Positions 33,701 to 46,337 of a stretch of DNA of 64,000 bases are shown here, one piece after another (the stretch's first letter is position 1; every line of letters starts with the position of its first letter). The DNA lies in NCBI RefSeq assembly GCF_932294415.1, contig NC_065537.1, positions 68,090,290 to 68,154,289 of the forward strand, read 5' to 3'. Below the pieces are notes generated by a model that saw only the letters and a program-made list of their open reading frames with translations, had not been told where the DNA came from and searched no databases. Position numbers and translations under genes: made by a program. The stretch is from Quercus robur (taxonomy: Eukaryota; Streptophyta; Magnoliopsida; Fagales; Fagaceae).

Positions 33701-36350
33701 AGTGTAGCTCCCAGTAAGGTAAATGCCATATGTTGAGAAACCATTTTACAATCAATACTGCCTTTATCCATGAGTTTGTGTATTCTGCCCATGATACAGT
33801 CCACAACCTTTGTTGGAATCACAGAAGCTCTCTCAATCAATCTCCCATTTAATTCCGTCGCCAATGATTCCCTTCTCCTTTGTACCTGCATATGATGGTA
33901 CAAATAATCATTTGAATTCTTTTGTTCAAAGAAAAATATGTGCAATCACATTATTAAACTAAGAAATAATTAAAAATTGAGAGTAGAGATGAGCTACATC
34001 TTTCCATACTGATCTCGATTTAGATGCTTCAAAAGATCCAACCAGCTTTGGAGTTCTAAAACTGTGGCAATTTCTTCATGTTATAACTGAGAAGCCATCT
34101 TGATATAGTATATAAACAGTTTTGGCAACTCAAAAGCAATAATGTGATAGACACATATTTAAATCACCCAAACATATAACAAACCTAGCCATAAAATCAT
34201 GAGCTAATCATCATTTGTGTCCTGATGACTTAAATCAAATGTATGAAAGGATGCATTGGACATTGCAAGCTTCAATTAACATTTTACTCAAAACTTCTTG
34301 TTACAAACTTTTGAGAACACAGAATCACTTTTAATGTGATAGAAGACTACTGGGGATCTGGTATAAAGCAACTAAGTTAGTAATGACAAAGTATTAAATA
34401 TATTAATGGGTGGTGTCGACAGAGAATCAGTTCATCTTCTTCCAAATATTAGATAAAACGTACAAAAGAATAATTACAGATAGTGAAAAGAAAAGATATC
34501 AAAGTGCAAAAGTATATTTTCAAAATAAAGCAACCACTAACAAGAAAGTATAAACGTGGGCCAGGGGGAAAGAGGGGTGGGAATAAAGCCAAAACACGGT
34601 ATTCAGAAACTTCATTATATTCTCATTTAAGAGAGTTACTGAAACATAGATCCTACACTCCCTTTTGCACCTCATTTAAGGCTACAACAACCAATATGCA
34701 ACCAAAATTCTAAGGAATCAGTGAGAAGCTTGTATAACGAATATACGTGGTTGTTGCAAGACAATTCTCATCATTTTTCTCCCATTGCAGAATTCTTACT
34801 TTATAATTGAAATAATATACTACAACTCAGCAACAAAAGAAAAGACAAAATTTACATGCAGGAGTGCATTATCAATATGTTATGATGAGGCGCTAAACCC
34901 TCTCATTGTCACAAGAGTCCAAATTCATTTCTGAACTCCTGAATTTCAACCAGCTTCTTTGTCAAGCAGCATAATATGCTATAACACCACAGCAGAAGAT
35001 AAGTAAATAAAATAAGCTAGAAACTATTCCAGCTTAATATTCCCTTATACTTAACTAATTCATCAAAATTTCATGAACATTGCACAGTAACTCCCAAGTA
35101 GAAAACAACATTCAAAATTTATTAATACTACTAACTTCCAATATCTCACACACATTGTCTTCCCCAGTTTAACTCAACAGAACATACCTCTACAACTTCA
35201 AAAGTAGGCACAACAAAGTACATGTGGGAAAGAAGAAAGGAAAAATGAAAACCCAAGTTCATACCTTGTCAAAAGATGAAGCAAAGAGGCTCGATGGTCC
35301 AAATGCCAAATGGAATGCCCTCCCTGTCAAAGGCAATTTATCCTCAGCCTTTATAAGCATCTCTTTGATAAGTGCTGGATCCTTTACTGACACCAACAGT
35401 TGGGTAGGACCCAACCACAGCTTGACAACTGATCCATACTTCTTGTGTGAAACCAATAAAACATCTGAAAGCCAACGGACAAGTAACATTAAAACATTCA
35501 TGAAGGAACACACACCAAAAAAAAAGTAAAAAGTATAAACTAATTCCAAAATCCTCCTATACAAGAAACATGTTATCATGAGATTAAAAAAAATGGATTT
35601 CATCATTAACTCAAATGATCTGCAGGTAGTTTTATTATCAAATGACAAAGATTACAATATTAAACAAAGAAAGCAACCCAAAGTTCATCCAAAGAGCAAA
35701 AGTTTGCTATGATATTTTAAGCAGCAAAGCAAAGGGTTTAACATTGCTTTATTGTTTCGATAGTCGTGAAGATGATGATGATAGTGGGTATGGTACAAAA
35801 AAACAGCAACTAATTAGACCGGCTACTCTGGTCATATCAAAATTGATCAAGATATTTACTTTTCCATGTTGAATACCTTATCTTTGTTCCAATGCTGAGA
35901 AATATATATATGAGAAAATGTGTCAGCTTTTAATATTTTTTAGCCAATGGATAACAAAACTTCTTTTCTTACTTGACCTTACTTATTTCAAACATGTTGA
36001 AGAGATATCAAGACTCAATCCTAATCAAGCCCCAAGTCCGTTATCCTAGTCCATGTTTTGAGGCTGAACAACGTTAATTCCACACGTGCTTCCACTCTCT
36101 CTCTCTATCTCTCTCTAATCTCTCGCTCGCACACCCGACAATACTTCTAACAAAAAGGTTGTCCTATTGACTTATCATTATCATCATCATCATCAACCAA
36201 ATTCTCTTCCAAATTCTACCAAAGCTATTTATATTTGAAAATTCAAAATACCCAACAAGTGATTTCCAGAAGCTTCTAAATGCACCCAACAAACAAATTG
36301 AAATTCCACATGCTCAAAGACGGATCAGACAAAAAGAAAAGCATCATACA

Positions 36351-36384
<34 letters not shown>

Positions 36385-37019
36385 CATTATCTGCTTGGTT
36401 CCCACGAAAATTCATGAACACAATTGGAATAAAAACTTTGACCTCCAAACTTTTTTCACTAATCAAACCCATAATAAAAATAAATAAATAAACAACAACA
36501 TACAAATCAACCACCTGACTCGTAGAGTTAAACAACAAAAAACCCATTTTCTCAATCTATAAATTTCTACTTGAATTAATATTTTTATTTAGTTAACAAA
36601 AAAAAAAAACACCCACACACAATCATCGTAATTTTAAATTTCCAAATCTGGGTTTCTTTTCTTTTCCTTTTTCAGATACGAAACAGAAAGATAAGAAATT
36701 CGAAATTTAGTTTCCCGGGAAAAAAAAGGGAAAACTGACCGGTGAGATTTTCGCGGGAAATGAGGTTGGAGTGGCCGTAAAAGGAAGAGCAAGGAGGACC
36801 AGGGATTTTCCTAGACTGAGCCCAGAGCTTGAAGAGCTTAGCGACTTTTCTGAGGAGGAGAGCAGTGATGGCGATGAGTGAAATCCAGAGAAAAGCATTG
36901 AGTTCCCGGGTGGCAAAGTCTCTTAGCAATTCCTGAGAATTGCAATTCTCAGAAGAAGAAGAGTAGCGTAAAAAGGCGAGGAAAGTGGTGGTTGGAGTTA
37001 CTGGTTCGCATGATTTCAT
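27720..37019 (-). CDS. Cytochrome P450, complete seven-exon gene
   Basis: Coding exons on the minus strand: 37019-36740, 35464-35265, 33885-33241, 31924-31774, 30656-30480, 29533-29364, 27827-27720. Together they are 1731 bp and give 576 aa. All introns are GT-AG and the phases join (1,0,0,1,1,0). The N-terminal membrane segment is at about 42-60, the Pro-rich hinge (KIPGPP) at 71-76, ExxR at 407-410 (ESAR), the PERF-like NPYRF at 463-467, and the heme loop FGSGTRACVG with Cys519. The I-helix reads HGCLTT (350-355), keeping the Thr but with Leu where Asp/Glu is usual. The protein is longer than the usual 500 or so. It is a haem monooxygenase, probably ER-anchored, of the non-A type; family and substrate are unknown to me (CYP727 or a CYP711 relative are guesses). 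The start is the ATG conserved in copy B. Confidence 0.88.
32450..32467. repeat. Poly-C run in P450 intron 3
   Basis: About 18 consecutive C followed by gccc. Runs this long are rare in AT-rich plant introns. A G run of similar length is at 63927-63944. Confidence 0.8.
32861..32970 (-). mobile_element. SINE in P450 intron 3
   Basis: On the minus strand it reads caccctagtggttcc (A-box region), then ggtttgaacccc (a good B box), with an A-rich end near 32861-32875. It lies in the intron between 31925 and 33240. Target duplications were not resolved. Confidence 0.5.
36354..36380. repeat. Poly-A run shared by both duplication copies
   Basis: About 27 A in P450 intron 1. In copy B the equivalent run (about 46829-46863) is longer. 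Confidence 0.85.
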
Positions 37020-37036
37020 TTTCTCATCGGAGTGTA

Positions 37037-37072
37037 GAGAGAGAAAGAACAGAGAGAGAGAGAGAGAAAGAG
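37037..37072. repeat. GA-rich 5' UTR tract of the P450
   Basis: A GA-rich stretch (CT-rich in the sense of the gene) lies just upstream of the ATG at 37019. It explains why the frame stays open upstream of the chosen start. Such CT-rich leaders are common in plant genes. Confidence 0.6.
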
Positions 37073-37175
37073 CGAGCTGTGGAGCTTTTGGTGGTTTTTG
37101 ACTTTTTGGTCTCACTGTTTTAAAAAGATCTGTGCAGTGAGAGAGAGTTGGCTGGGAACTGTGTTCTGTCCAAAT

Positions 37176-37185
37176 CCATTATATG
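37176..37185 (-). promoter_or_regulatory. Putative TATA box of the P450
   Basis: The minus strand reads catataatgg about 160 bp upstream of the ATG. The same motif is kept at 47662-47671 in copy B at a similar spacing. Confidence 0.45.
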
Positions 37186-37214
37186 TGTGGCAGGTAAACT
37201 TTTGTCCTTGTCAA

Positions 37215-37254
<40 letters not shown>

Positions 37255-37540
37255 AGTGGAGTAGAGATCAAAATTCGATTTTTCAACTCAGTTCGATTAA
37301 TAAATAGCGGGGAGGGGAAAGTGGGGTACCAGTGTACCACTTTGTTATCTTTTGTGTCACATTATATATGTGATCATTGGATGATTCATAATAAATTATG
37401 TAAACTCTATAACACAACTAGCAGTCTATTTTGACTAATGTTTGTGTTGGTAATGTTTGTATAATTTTTATCATACACCATTAATTCTATGATAATGATG
37501 TATCAACAAAAATCTATGATAATGAAATTTATATTATTAT

Positions 37541-38357
37541 TGTAGGGGTATTGAGCCCAGAAGTTCATTATTTATGTATATAATGAGCCTAAGGCCCAAG
37601 CTAATGACTGGAAGGCGTCCAAGGAGGGAAAACATTATCAAGAGAGCCCATGATAGCAAATGAAGAAGTTGGTTTTGATCATAATGGCCCAAGGGGTTCT
37701 GCCGAGGATGAATGCCTCCTCGGCTAACCAAGGTCAAGGTCCGTAGGGGTGGTCTGCTATTCAGGAGAACGTCCCAGGAACATTCTGTTGATATGGATAA
37801 GCACTACAGGAACACAGGTTAGAGAGGAGTCCTAAAATATCTAAGGAAAAAGTTACTACCACCGCATTGAATGTTCTGCAGCTAATTTCCTGACTGCATT
37901 AATGTGGAGAAAACCCTTGAATAGTGTTGCATTGGCTACCCAACGCACAAAGGGACTAAGAGGGTGTCCGATGTGACAAGCACTCAAGTGGTGGTTTGGA
38001 TGATCAACAAATGAAGGGCCAAGATCGCTTAAGGAGAACTATATAATAGAAGAAACCCTCCATTGAGAGAGAATCGAGAAATCAAGAAAAAAAACACTGT
38101 AACAATCAAGAACTAATTTTGTAATCAAATTTGTGAGAAATATATAGGAACTAACTTTCTCGGACAGTGCCGAGGACGACTTTCTTTGGATTAATTCAAT
38201 CTACTTTCTTGTTCTTGTCAATGGAGCTCACTTTATTTGTTGTATAACTCATTTTAACCCAATTTTCCAACCCACTCTCTACAAATTCATTGTTTTGAGC
38301 TTTTTGGACTTAGGTCCATCCATTGTCTGGGCTAAAGACCCAAATCTAGTCCTTATA
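37541..38357 (-). mobile_element. Solo LTR, tgtaaggacc family, member 2 (reversed)
   Basis: On the plus strand it starts tgtaggggtattgagccc and ends ctagtccttata, the reverse complement of the family ends. The matching place in copy B (about 48945-48957) has no LTR, so the empty site is preserved. The target is a TTA-rich microsatellite and the duplication cannot be read exactly. Confidence 0.7.
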
Positions 38358-40818
38358 ATAATAATAATTATTATTATTATTATTATTATTGGGAAAATGA
38401 TAGCCTGTTTTCTACTAATAAAAATAAACGAGTAAATAAAAAAAAAACCTTTTGAGCATGAGAGAATTTTGCAAAGAGTTTAATACTCTAATATAATAGT
38501 AATATGAAATAAAAGTAATGGATGATTATAGTTCAGAAGCAAATATTCATGCTTTTTATTATATTTTATCACTTTATCTGGTACAAGGAGACATTGTAGA
38601 CAACATGAGTATAATGAAAATTTTGAAGGTTATATAGAATTTATTTAATAATTTTAAAAACTTTTATTGTTTAATTGTGTATATTTTCTCTCTAAAAGAA
38701 ACAAAATTTTAGAGTGAGAAATTAATGTATTATATTAGATTAATAACACTGGCAATAACATATTGGGTATTAATGGTAGAATGATTTCATAGTATTAGTA
38801 AAAATAATAGTAGTAATGGTTCATATAAAAACAATAATACCTTCTAAAAAAAATATAAAAACAATAATAATATTTGTAACTTAAAAGTATAAGAATTTTG
38901 AACTCAATTAGTACATCATAATATTTCCTATTAAGACATCGTAATAAGAGGTGGGGGTTGTGTTAATAATCATGATTTTTAAAACTGGATCGAATCAACT
39001 AATTCAATTGAGAACCAGATCCTAAATCGATTCAATAAAAACAATCAAAATTAGAAATCATGCCTTTTTTCTAATTCTTTAACCATTCCACTTTTTAAAA
39101 TTATGTTGACAATAGTAGTAGTGCTATGAGGATGGTAATAGTAGTAAAATTTAAAAAATGGTATCTCCCCCATTAAATTTGCAAGCTTGAAAACCTTTTT
39201 TTTTTTTTTGGATAAGGAAAACATAATTTCTTAAATAACTATTTAGCTAATTCAAAAAATAATCAATGTAAAATCATGACCAATTTATTACTTAAGTAAA
39301 ACCTCACCTCAAAATCCATTTCCAAAAAAAAAGCTTAGAAATAAATATAATAGTTGCTTCCCTCAAATTAGGTGTATGTACTTAACCATCTTATTAGCTA
39401 GGTTCAAATGATAGGATTAAAAACTCTTCATTATATATGAAAATATACCGAAAAACAAAAACAAAAACAAAGAAAATTCAAAAATGGAATATTCTTTTTT
39501 CATATAAAAGTGGAGGAAACATAACTTAATTGCAACGGTGGTACAAGTACAAACGTTAATACATTTGTTAGCATAAAAAATGTGCATGACAAGTCAAGAT
39601 CACAATCCAATCTTATACTTGTGATTGGTTGGTGGCTTTAGAAGACAAAGCAGGGCGGGTGATTTATGTGATCTGTGAAGTGACTCTTTGTTACCACTTG
39701 CCCTTTGGACTTTTGACTTTCATCCCCACAATTTGTTCGTTTCTCTTCTCTGCCACATGATTCTCTAACAATGACAGATAAGGCTGTGTGGCTAGAGTTT
39801 TCCTCTCCTTGTTCAAATGAGAGACTTACATGTTACACACGTCTTATTATACATACATTTACAAGCATGCACACGAAAATTGCATAAAAAATGTGACTTG
39901 AAGTTACGATTTCTCATAATTTTAGTATAATTTTTTAGTGTGTCGGCGCATGCAACAAGTAGTATATAATAAACACTATTGTAGATGAGGTTGAGTTGTC
40001 AACTTTCCTCTACTAGGGGGAGAAAAACGAGGAAAACGCATGTTACACACACCTTATTGGAAGATCTGGCCAAAGAAAGTGATAATCGTGCAGATTCGTT
40101 TGTACAGAAAACAATATAGTAGATTATCTTTTTGGCTCGCATTAAACTAACTAACAATAAATAAATAAATAAAACTTTATATTTCGTTTGTAATAACTAA
40201 TAAATAATCTACCAAAAACGCAAGAATGTCAAATTAATTATATTAAAAAGTCAAATCTTTTTGTAGTTGTACTCTAGTTATGTAATGTATTATAAACTTG
40301 ATTTAAAATACTATTATTATTTTTGTGTGTGTTCTGATAAATATTACTGTTTACTCAAAAAAAAATTATAGTAAAAAGTCTTGTACTTTAACTGGTTGAT
40401 ACATCATGGTATTTTCAAAATATTTATGGTTTAAATTACTTCTCTCTGTTGTAACTGTCAAATTATTCACACAAAAAAAAAATCATTATTAAATTTTCTT
40501 TATGTAATTCAAATATTACTACCTTCAACTCGGTTGACTGAGAATCATTTATTCTCTATGTTGTACACTTTTTCTTCATTCAAGAAATGTACGGTTGATT
40601 TTGAATTGAAATAATAAAGTAATGTACATGAGAGGTAAGAATAAAAATAACCTAAAAATAGTAATGTATACTAGACTTTTTGGGTAGTTTATTTATTGCT
40701 CAAAAATGAAAATGAATAGTTGACCCATATCCTTGAGGAAATTATTCAATCAATATAATGTATCACACCTTCTTCTTGTATAAATGTGGATAATAATTAT
40801 TTTATGCAATTTTGTTAC

Positions 40819-41634
40819 TGTAAGGACCAAATTTGAGTTCCTAACCCAAAGGATCAATGAACTTTGGCCCAAAAAGCTTAATTCAATGAATTTGTAGAGA
40901 GTGGATTGGAAAACTGGGCTTTAGTGAGTTGGACAACAAGTAAAGTGAATCCAAATGACAAGAAAATGTAAGTAAACTGATTTAATCTAAAGAAAAATCG
41001 TCATCAGCATAGTCCGAGGAGATCAGTTCTTATATATTTCTCTCAAGTTTGATTACAAGTTCAATTCTTGATTGCTACAATGTTTTTCTTTCAATTTTTC
41101 GATCCCCATCTCTTAGGGTCTCCCTTCTATTTTATACCATCTTCCCTTTTCATCTCTACCCTCCACGTGTAGGTCAGATGGTTGGTGTTGATACTTGTCC
41201 CATTAGCACCTTCCTGAAGTCTTTGAGTAGTAGCTGTAAAGCTGAAAACCACTATTCAGGTATCAATTGCTCATTAATGCGGCCAGAAGATTAGCTACAA
41301 AGCATTCAATGCGATGGTAGTAGCTTTCTCCTTAGATATTGTAGGACTTCCCTCTATCCTATGTTTCTGTGACGCTTATCTATATCAACAGAATTTTCTG
41401 GAACGTTCCCCTGAATGGCAGATCACCCCTTTGGACCTCGGCTTTGGTTAGCCGAGGAGGCATTCATCCTTGGACCACCCTCATTGGCCCTTATGGCCAA
41501 AACTAACTTCTTTACTTACTAACACAGACTCCCCTGATAATGTTCACCCCTTTTCAGACGACTTCATGTTCTCGGATTGGGCCTCAGGCTCACTATATAC
41601 ATAGATATAAGCTCCTGGGCCTAACACCCCTACA
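40819..41634 (+). mobile_element. 5' LTR of a gag-only retroelement, tgtaaggacc family, member 3
   Basis: It starts tgtaaggaccaaatttgag and ends ctaacacccctaca. Unlike the other members it is followed directly by an internal region that encodes a gag-like protein, so it is read as the 5' LTR. The 5' flank is gttac. No 3' LTR is found before the junction with copy B near 46700. Confidence 0.7.
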
Positions 41635-44137
41635 ATAGCCCATTGAGATTCTTCTTTCTGGCTCCTCGAGAAGAAATGAGGATTTCGACGTCATTATAAT
41701 TACCTCGTGCCCATTACACATCACCTCTGATTGCGTATGCACCTTTTTAACTGCCCAAGGCATGCCCTTCCCACTTCAAAATACGAGATGCGCCTTCATT
41801 AAATTTTTACGGTTCCATATTCCCCACGTTCTACAACGCGATGCGGATCCAACGGCTAAGGATTTTGCTGGGACCCAGGCGGGGATTTTCCCGCTTACAG
41901 CTCTCTTTTGATATAAATATGGTTCAAATTAATCATTCAACCCACTTTAGCACTCGCACATTGAACCTGCAAACTTACCCAACTTACTCATGCCCTCACA
42001 CCTATCAAAAGCCAGTTCGAGGAGAGTTTTTCCTTTTTTTATGTAAGTCTTCATAAATCCCTTCATTTATCTTTCAATCTATTTTTCTTTCTTTGTGCCT
42101 TTTTCTCCTCGGCTCTTCTCCCTTCTCATCATCTTCTTTGTACCTTTAAGTCTTTCTTAGGAATGGGTAGATTCGCCTATTTAGTAGACTCTGAAAAGGG
42201 AATAGAGTGTTTTAGAGCTCTATATAAGATACCTCCAGAAGCGTCCATTAGGTATTGTAAGGAAGGAGAATGGCACGAAAAAAGGTAAGAGGGAGAAGTG
42301 GTAATCCCAATGATTGCCTTTATAAAGGGTGGGATGAGAATTCTCGTGGGCACCATAATTAGGGACTATCTTAGGGCTCATAGGTTAGCTCCCACCTAGT
42401 ACGCCCCAAACATGTTTAGGATTCTAGGGAGTGTAGACGCCCCTAATCAAAAGATGGGCTTAGGGCTTACCCACCATGATGTCAACTGGGTTACTACCTC
42501 TACCACCTAAAGGAGCAGGGGTATTACCTAAAATCTAGGTACCCCGAGGTTAGGCTTATTCAATGCCACCCTGAATCCAACAAAGGACTGAATAAGAATT
42601 TCTTGATCGTGTCAGAGGAGTGGCACAATGGCCTCCCCTGCCCAACAAGAGAGAGGCAACCAGGTGGGGTTTTAGGTTTAGGACGATTACTTTAAAGTTA
42701 CCCCCTTCCCCTTGATTTGTGTCATTCCTGTTTCTGACAACTTTTTTGTTTTCTTGATGATTTTGCAGATAGACACGCTGCTGAACCAAACTTCAACCTG
42801 GTCAACAAGGAGAGCCTAGACAAAATACTCAAGGCCGAGGTTTTTGTACACAAGGACGGTCAATTACAAGCGGCCCACTTAATCCTAGGATACACGCCGA
42901 TCTCGTCCAACTTCCAGGTGCATAAGTGCGTAATTAAAGCCAAGGACCCTTGTCTACACCAGCTATATGTAGCTGCTCCGGGTTTCCTTATCACCAGTCC
43001 CATCCTAGAAGGCGTCCTCACCATCGACCCTATTCCCAAAGGCATACACAAGGTAGCGTTGCCATTTCAACGAGTTGCCGAGGAAGAGGCCACACCATCA
43101 CAACTTGCCATCAAGGAGGAAGAAGAGGTAGTTGACATCTTTGAATCCGAAGACAAATTCAAAGTCTTTAGCTGCCTTCAATCCTCAGAAGCTCCTGCCG
43201 AGGATTTTAGCTACTCCCTCTCTGCCCAAGTGAGTTAGATATAAGAATATATGAGGATACAGCGCAAACCCAAGGCCAGCCTCTTGGAGGTGATGGAGTC
43301 CTAGGTTGGGAGAAAGGCACCCGAGGCAATCGCTCAAACTAAACTCCCCCCTCTTCCCACTCCTCATGACCCCCAGCAAAAAATTGATGATAAGAAGAGG
43401 AAACGAGAACAAGAAGGGAAGGAGGTAGTGGAAAAGGGCCGAGGTGGCCTCCCCAAGGAGATGGAGCCTAAAAAATGGGCCAAGGTCACCAAGACTGGTC
43501 AAACAAAATCCCTGGGTGATGGGGCACCAGGAGATAAAGGATGAGATCTTCACGCTAGGGTTCCAAACTGGAACGCCCCTTTAGTGCTAGATGGGCCCCT
43601 TCTCCCTGCGAACTCATCAATCAGGGACTTCCAAAAAGGAAAGGTCGGGTATGTAGCAGATGCTGTGAAGCAAGCTCTGCTTCGACCTAAGGACATGGTC
43701 GACCTAAGGATCATGAAGAAACACGAGGTGTTTCTAAGTCTAAAAAGAGACCTTGCTTATGGTAAGCCTTTCAAGCTAAGTTTTCTTTTTATTATATATA
43801 TATATATATATATATATTGTACTAACTACCCAGTTTCCTTTGCAGGCTGTTCAAGCCGCCTTCAGAGCCGAGGAGTTGGTGTATGCCTCCCACCGACAAA
43901 TGAAGGATGAGGAGGGCTGGAGAGTTGCTGCTATTGAGGCTTTCAAGGTGGCCAAGAAGAAACTAAAAGAGTCTGGTGCTAAGCTCCTCGAGGCAGAAAA
44001 GGGTAGGAAAAGCGCCAAAGCAACAGTGGATAATGCGGAGAGGCAGGCGGAGACTCAGCGCAAGCAACTCGGCCTGACTGAGGATGAGCTCGTTGCTGCC
44101 AGGGAGCAAATCAAGCTGCTGAAGAAGAAACTGGAGG

Positions 44138-45526
44138 TAGGGATGGCAATTGTTACCCAACCCGCGGGTACCCGGCCCAGCCCAACCCTAATGGGTTGAG
44201 TTTTACCCAATCCGATAAACAATAGGGTCGGGTCTGGGTTTTTAAAATAAAACCCGAAACGGGTCCGGGTCGGGTTCGGGTTTTCCCGGACTCAGACCCA
44301 ACCCGCTTAATACTAAAATTACCAAAAACCCTACTATATATTTACACTTATAAACCCTAACATTTCATTTCAGCCCAGCTACCCACTTCCCTCTCCCTCT
44401 CTCTCACTCTCCTCTCCCACTCTCACTCTCACTCTCACTCACTCTCCTCTCCTTTGACCACCAGTCACCACAACCCCAACCAAGCCTCACTCTCCTCTCT
44501 TCTCACCACCACAGCCCTAACCAAGCCCAGAAAACAAGATCCAAGAAAAATCATTCTTCACCGACGAATCATCTCAAGTCCTTGCCGCCGACAAGTCAAA
44601 ACTCTCACTATCGCCAATCCCACACCGCTTTGCCAACAGAAATCGCCGATTTGACAATTTGTTAGGTTTTTTTTTTGTGTTTTGTTGGTGGGTTTTTTAG
44701 ATTTGCTACTTTTCCTTCTGGGTTTACAAAATTTCTGGGATTTGTTGGATTTTGGGTATGGATTGATTTGTTGGATGGCAAGAAAACAGCCAAGAAAATG
44801 TTGTAATTATTTTTATTTAATTTTTGGGTTCATTACATGTATATTCAATGATTTCTATGATTTATGTTTGTGATTTTGGGATTTTTGTGTTTGTGAGTTT
44901 GGGTTTGTGAATCGTGATGAGGCTGTGTTTGTGATTCTAAGGAATTGTGATTCTGGGCCAAGCATTATGAGACGGGGCTAGGGATAGCAATTTTTGCCCG
45001 ACCCGTGGATACCCGACCCGATTCGACCCTAATGGGTCAGGTTTTACCTAGTCCAATAAAAAATAGGGTCGGGTTTGGGTTTTTTTAAAAAAACCCGAAA
45101 CGAGTCCGGGTCAGGTCCGGGTTTTGGTAAAAACCCGGCCCAACCTGATTATATCCTAATTACTAAAACACCCTTATATATATATATATATATATATATA
45201 AACTTATTCAATACCCTAACCCTATCTCATTCTCTCATTCTCATCACACAGCCGCCACCCAGTGAACCCACTCTCTCTCAAATCTCCAGGCGAGTCCACA
45301 GCCACAGCCACAGCCTCGCCACCGCCGCCCTCAACTCCTCAAGCCGTCACTCTCACCGACCGGCACAGCCACACTCACGGCCTCACTGCCTCACCGCCAC
45401 CCCCCTTAATAACTCCCATTCTCCCTCCTCCCTGCGCCTAATATGTTCTTCTCTCTCTTTTTTTTTTGCCATTCTTGTTTGGGTTCGTTAGGATTTGGGA
45501 CTTTTGGGATCGTTAGGGTTTGGGTT

Positions 45527-45564
<38 letters not shown>

Positions 45565-46337
45565 AGAATCTGGTTTGGGTTCCTGTTAGGGTTTGGGTTC
45601 GTTGTCATTCCTATTTCTCAATGATATGTTCTTCACTCTTTTTTTTGTGATTTCTGTGTTTGTGTTTGTGTTTGTGATTTTGAAAGGGGAAAGTATAAAT
45701 CTAAAATTTTTGTGTTTGAGTTTGTGCTAGGATTTGTGTTTGTGTTTATGATTTTGAAAGGGAAAATAAAAAATCTGAAATTTTTGTGTTTGTGTTTGGG
45801 GTTTTGGTGGCTACTCTGGTCCGATTGAAGAACATGATCTTAGGGTTTTTGTTTTTGGGTTTCTGATCTAGGTTGATGAACATGATTTTGGAGTTTTTGT
45901 TTTTGGGTTTCTGATCTAGATTGATGAACATGATCTTGGCATCTTGGGGTTTATTTTTTGGGTTTCTGATCTCGGTCCGTTTGTGGAGGTTAGGGCTTCG
46001 GGCAAAAATTTTTTTTTTTATTGGGCCCTGAAGTGGCATGGGCTAGGCGGGGCCCGTGGGACCCGACGGGGCGAGTCTGGGCCCTACATAAAAAACCCGT
46101 TTATTAAACGGGCCGGGTTCGGGTTTTGGGAACAGACCCGCGAGTCGAGTTCGGATATGGAAAAACCCAGCCCGTTGCCATTCCTAGACGGGGCCCATGG
46201 GACCCGACTAGGCGAGTCTGGGTGCAAATAAAAAACCCGTTTATTAAACGAGTTGGATTCGGGTAAAAGGTATAGACTTGCGGGTCGGGTTCGAGCATAA
46301 AGAAACCCGATCCGAACCCGGCCTGTTGCCATTCCTA
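44138..46337. mobile_element. Outer hAT-type element, TSD actggagg/actggcgg
   Basis: Termini are tagggatggcaa on the left and ttgccattccta on the right, a perfect 12-bp inverted repeat. Flanks are actggagg (44130-44137) and actggcgg (46338-46345), an 8-bp duplication with one change, as expected for the hAT superfamily. Subterminal DNA is rich in gggtacccg and cgggtcggg motifs. Without the nested copy and its extra TSD it would be about 980 bp. No transposase frame is present, so it is non-autonomous. Confidence 0.85.
44979..46186. mobile_element. Inner hAT-type element of the same family, TSD gacggggc
   Basis: Termini are tagggatagcaa and ttgccattccta, flanked by perfect 8-bp duplications gacggggc at 44971-44978 and 46187-46194. 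It is 1208 bp. Subterminal cgacccg and cgggtcgg-type repeats match those of the outer element, so one family member jumped into another. It contains a long T run (45531-45563) and repeated gatctaggttgatgaacatg-type units (about 45826-45950). No transposase is encoded. Confidence 0.88.

Larger units (their letters stand above)
36227..40818. repeat. P450 promoter/exon 1 duplication, copy A
   Basis: The segment from within intron 1 (ttatatttgaaaattcaaaa) through exon 1, the promoter and about 3.8 kb of upstream DNA is repeated at 46700-57810. Copy A contains one insertion not in copy B (the reversed solo LTR, 37541-38357). On the right, homology ends exactly where the LTR of the gag-bearing retroelement begins (40819). 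No other gene was seen in the upstream part; it is AT-rich and includes a TTA/ATT microsatellite near 38356-38391. Confidence 0.9.

Noticed and set aside
37020-37115. Upstream in-frame extension of P450 exon 1
   Set aside because: It translates the GA/CT-rich leader into low-complexity Leu/Ser. The ATG at 37019 is shared by both copies and gives a normal N-terminal anchor.
37317-37345. ggggtaccagtgtaccac as a regulatory palindrome
   Set aside because: It is present in both duplication copies simply because they are paralogous, is imperfect, and matches no site I know.
40351-40420. cttgtactttaactggttgata as a SINE head (also at 51350 and 48475)
   Set aside because: It resembles an A box, but no B box, tail or target duplication follows. 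It is kept only as a possible degenerate remnant.
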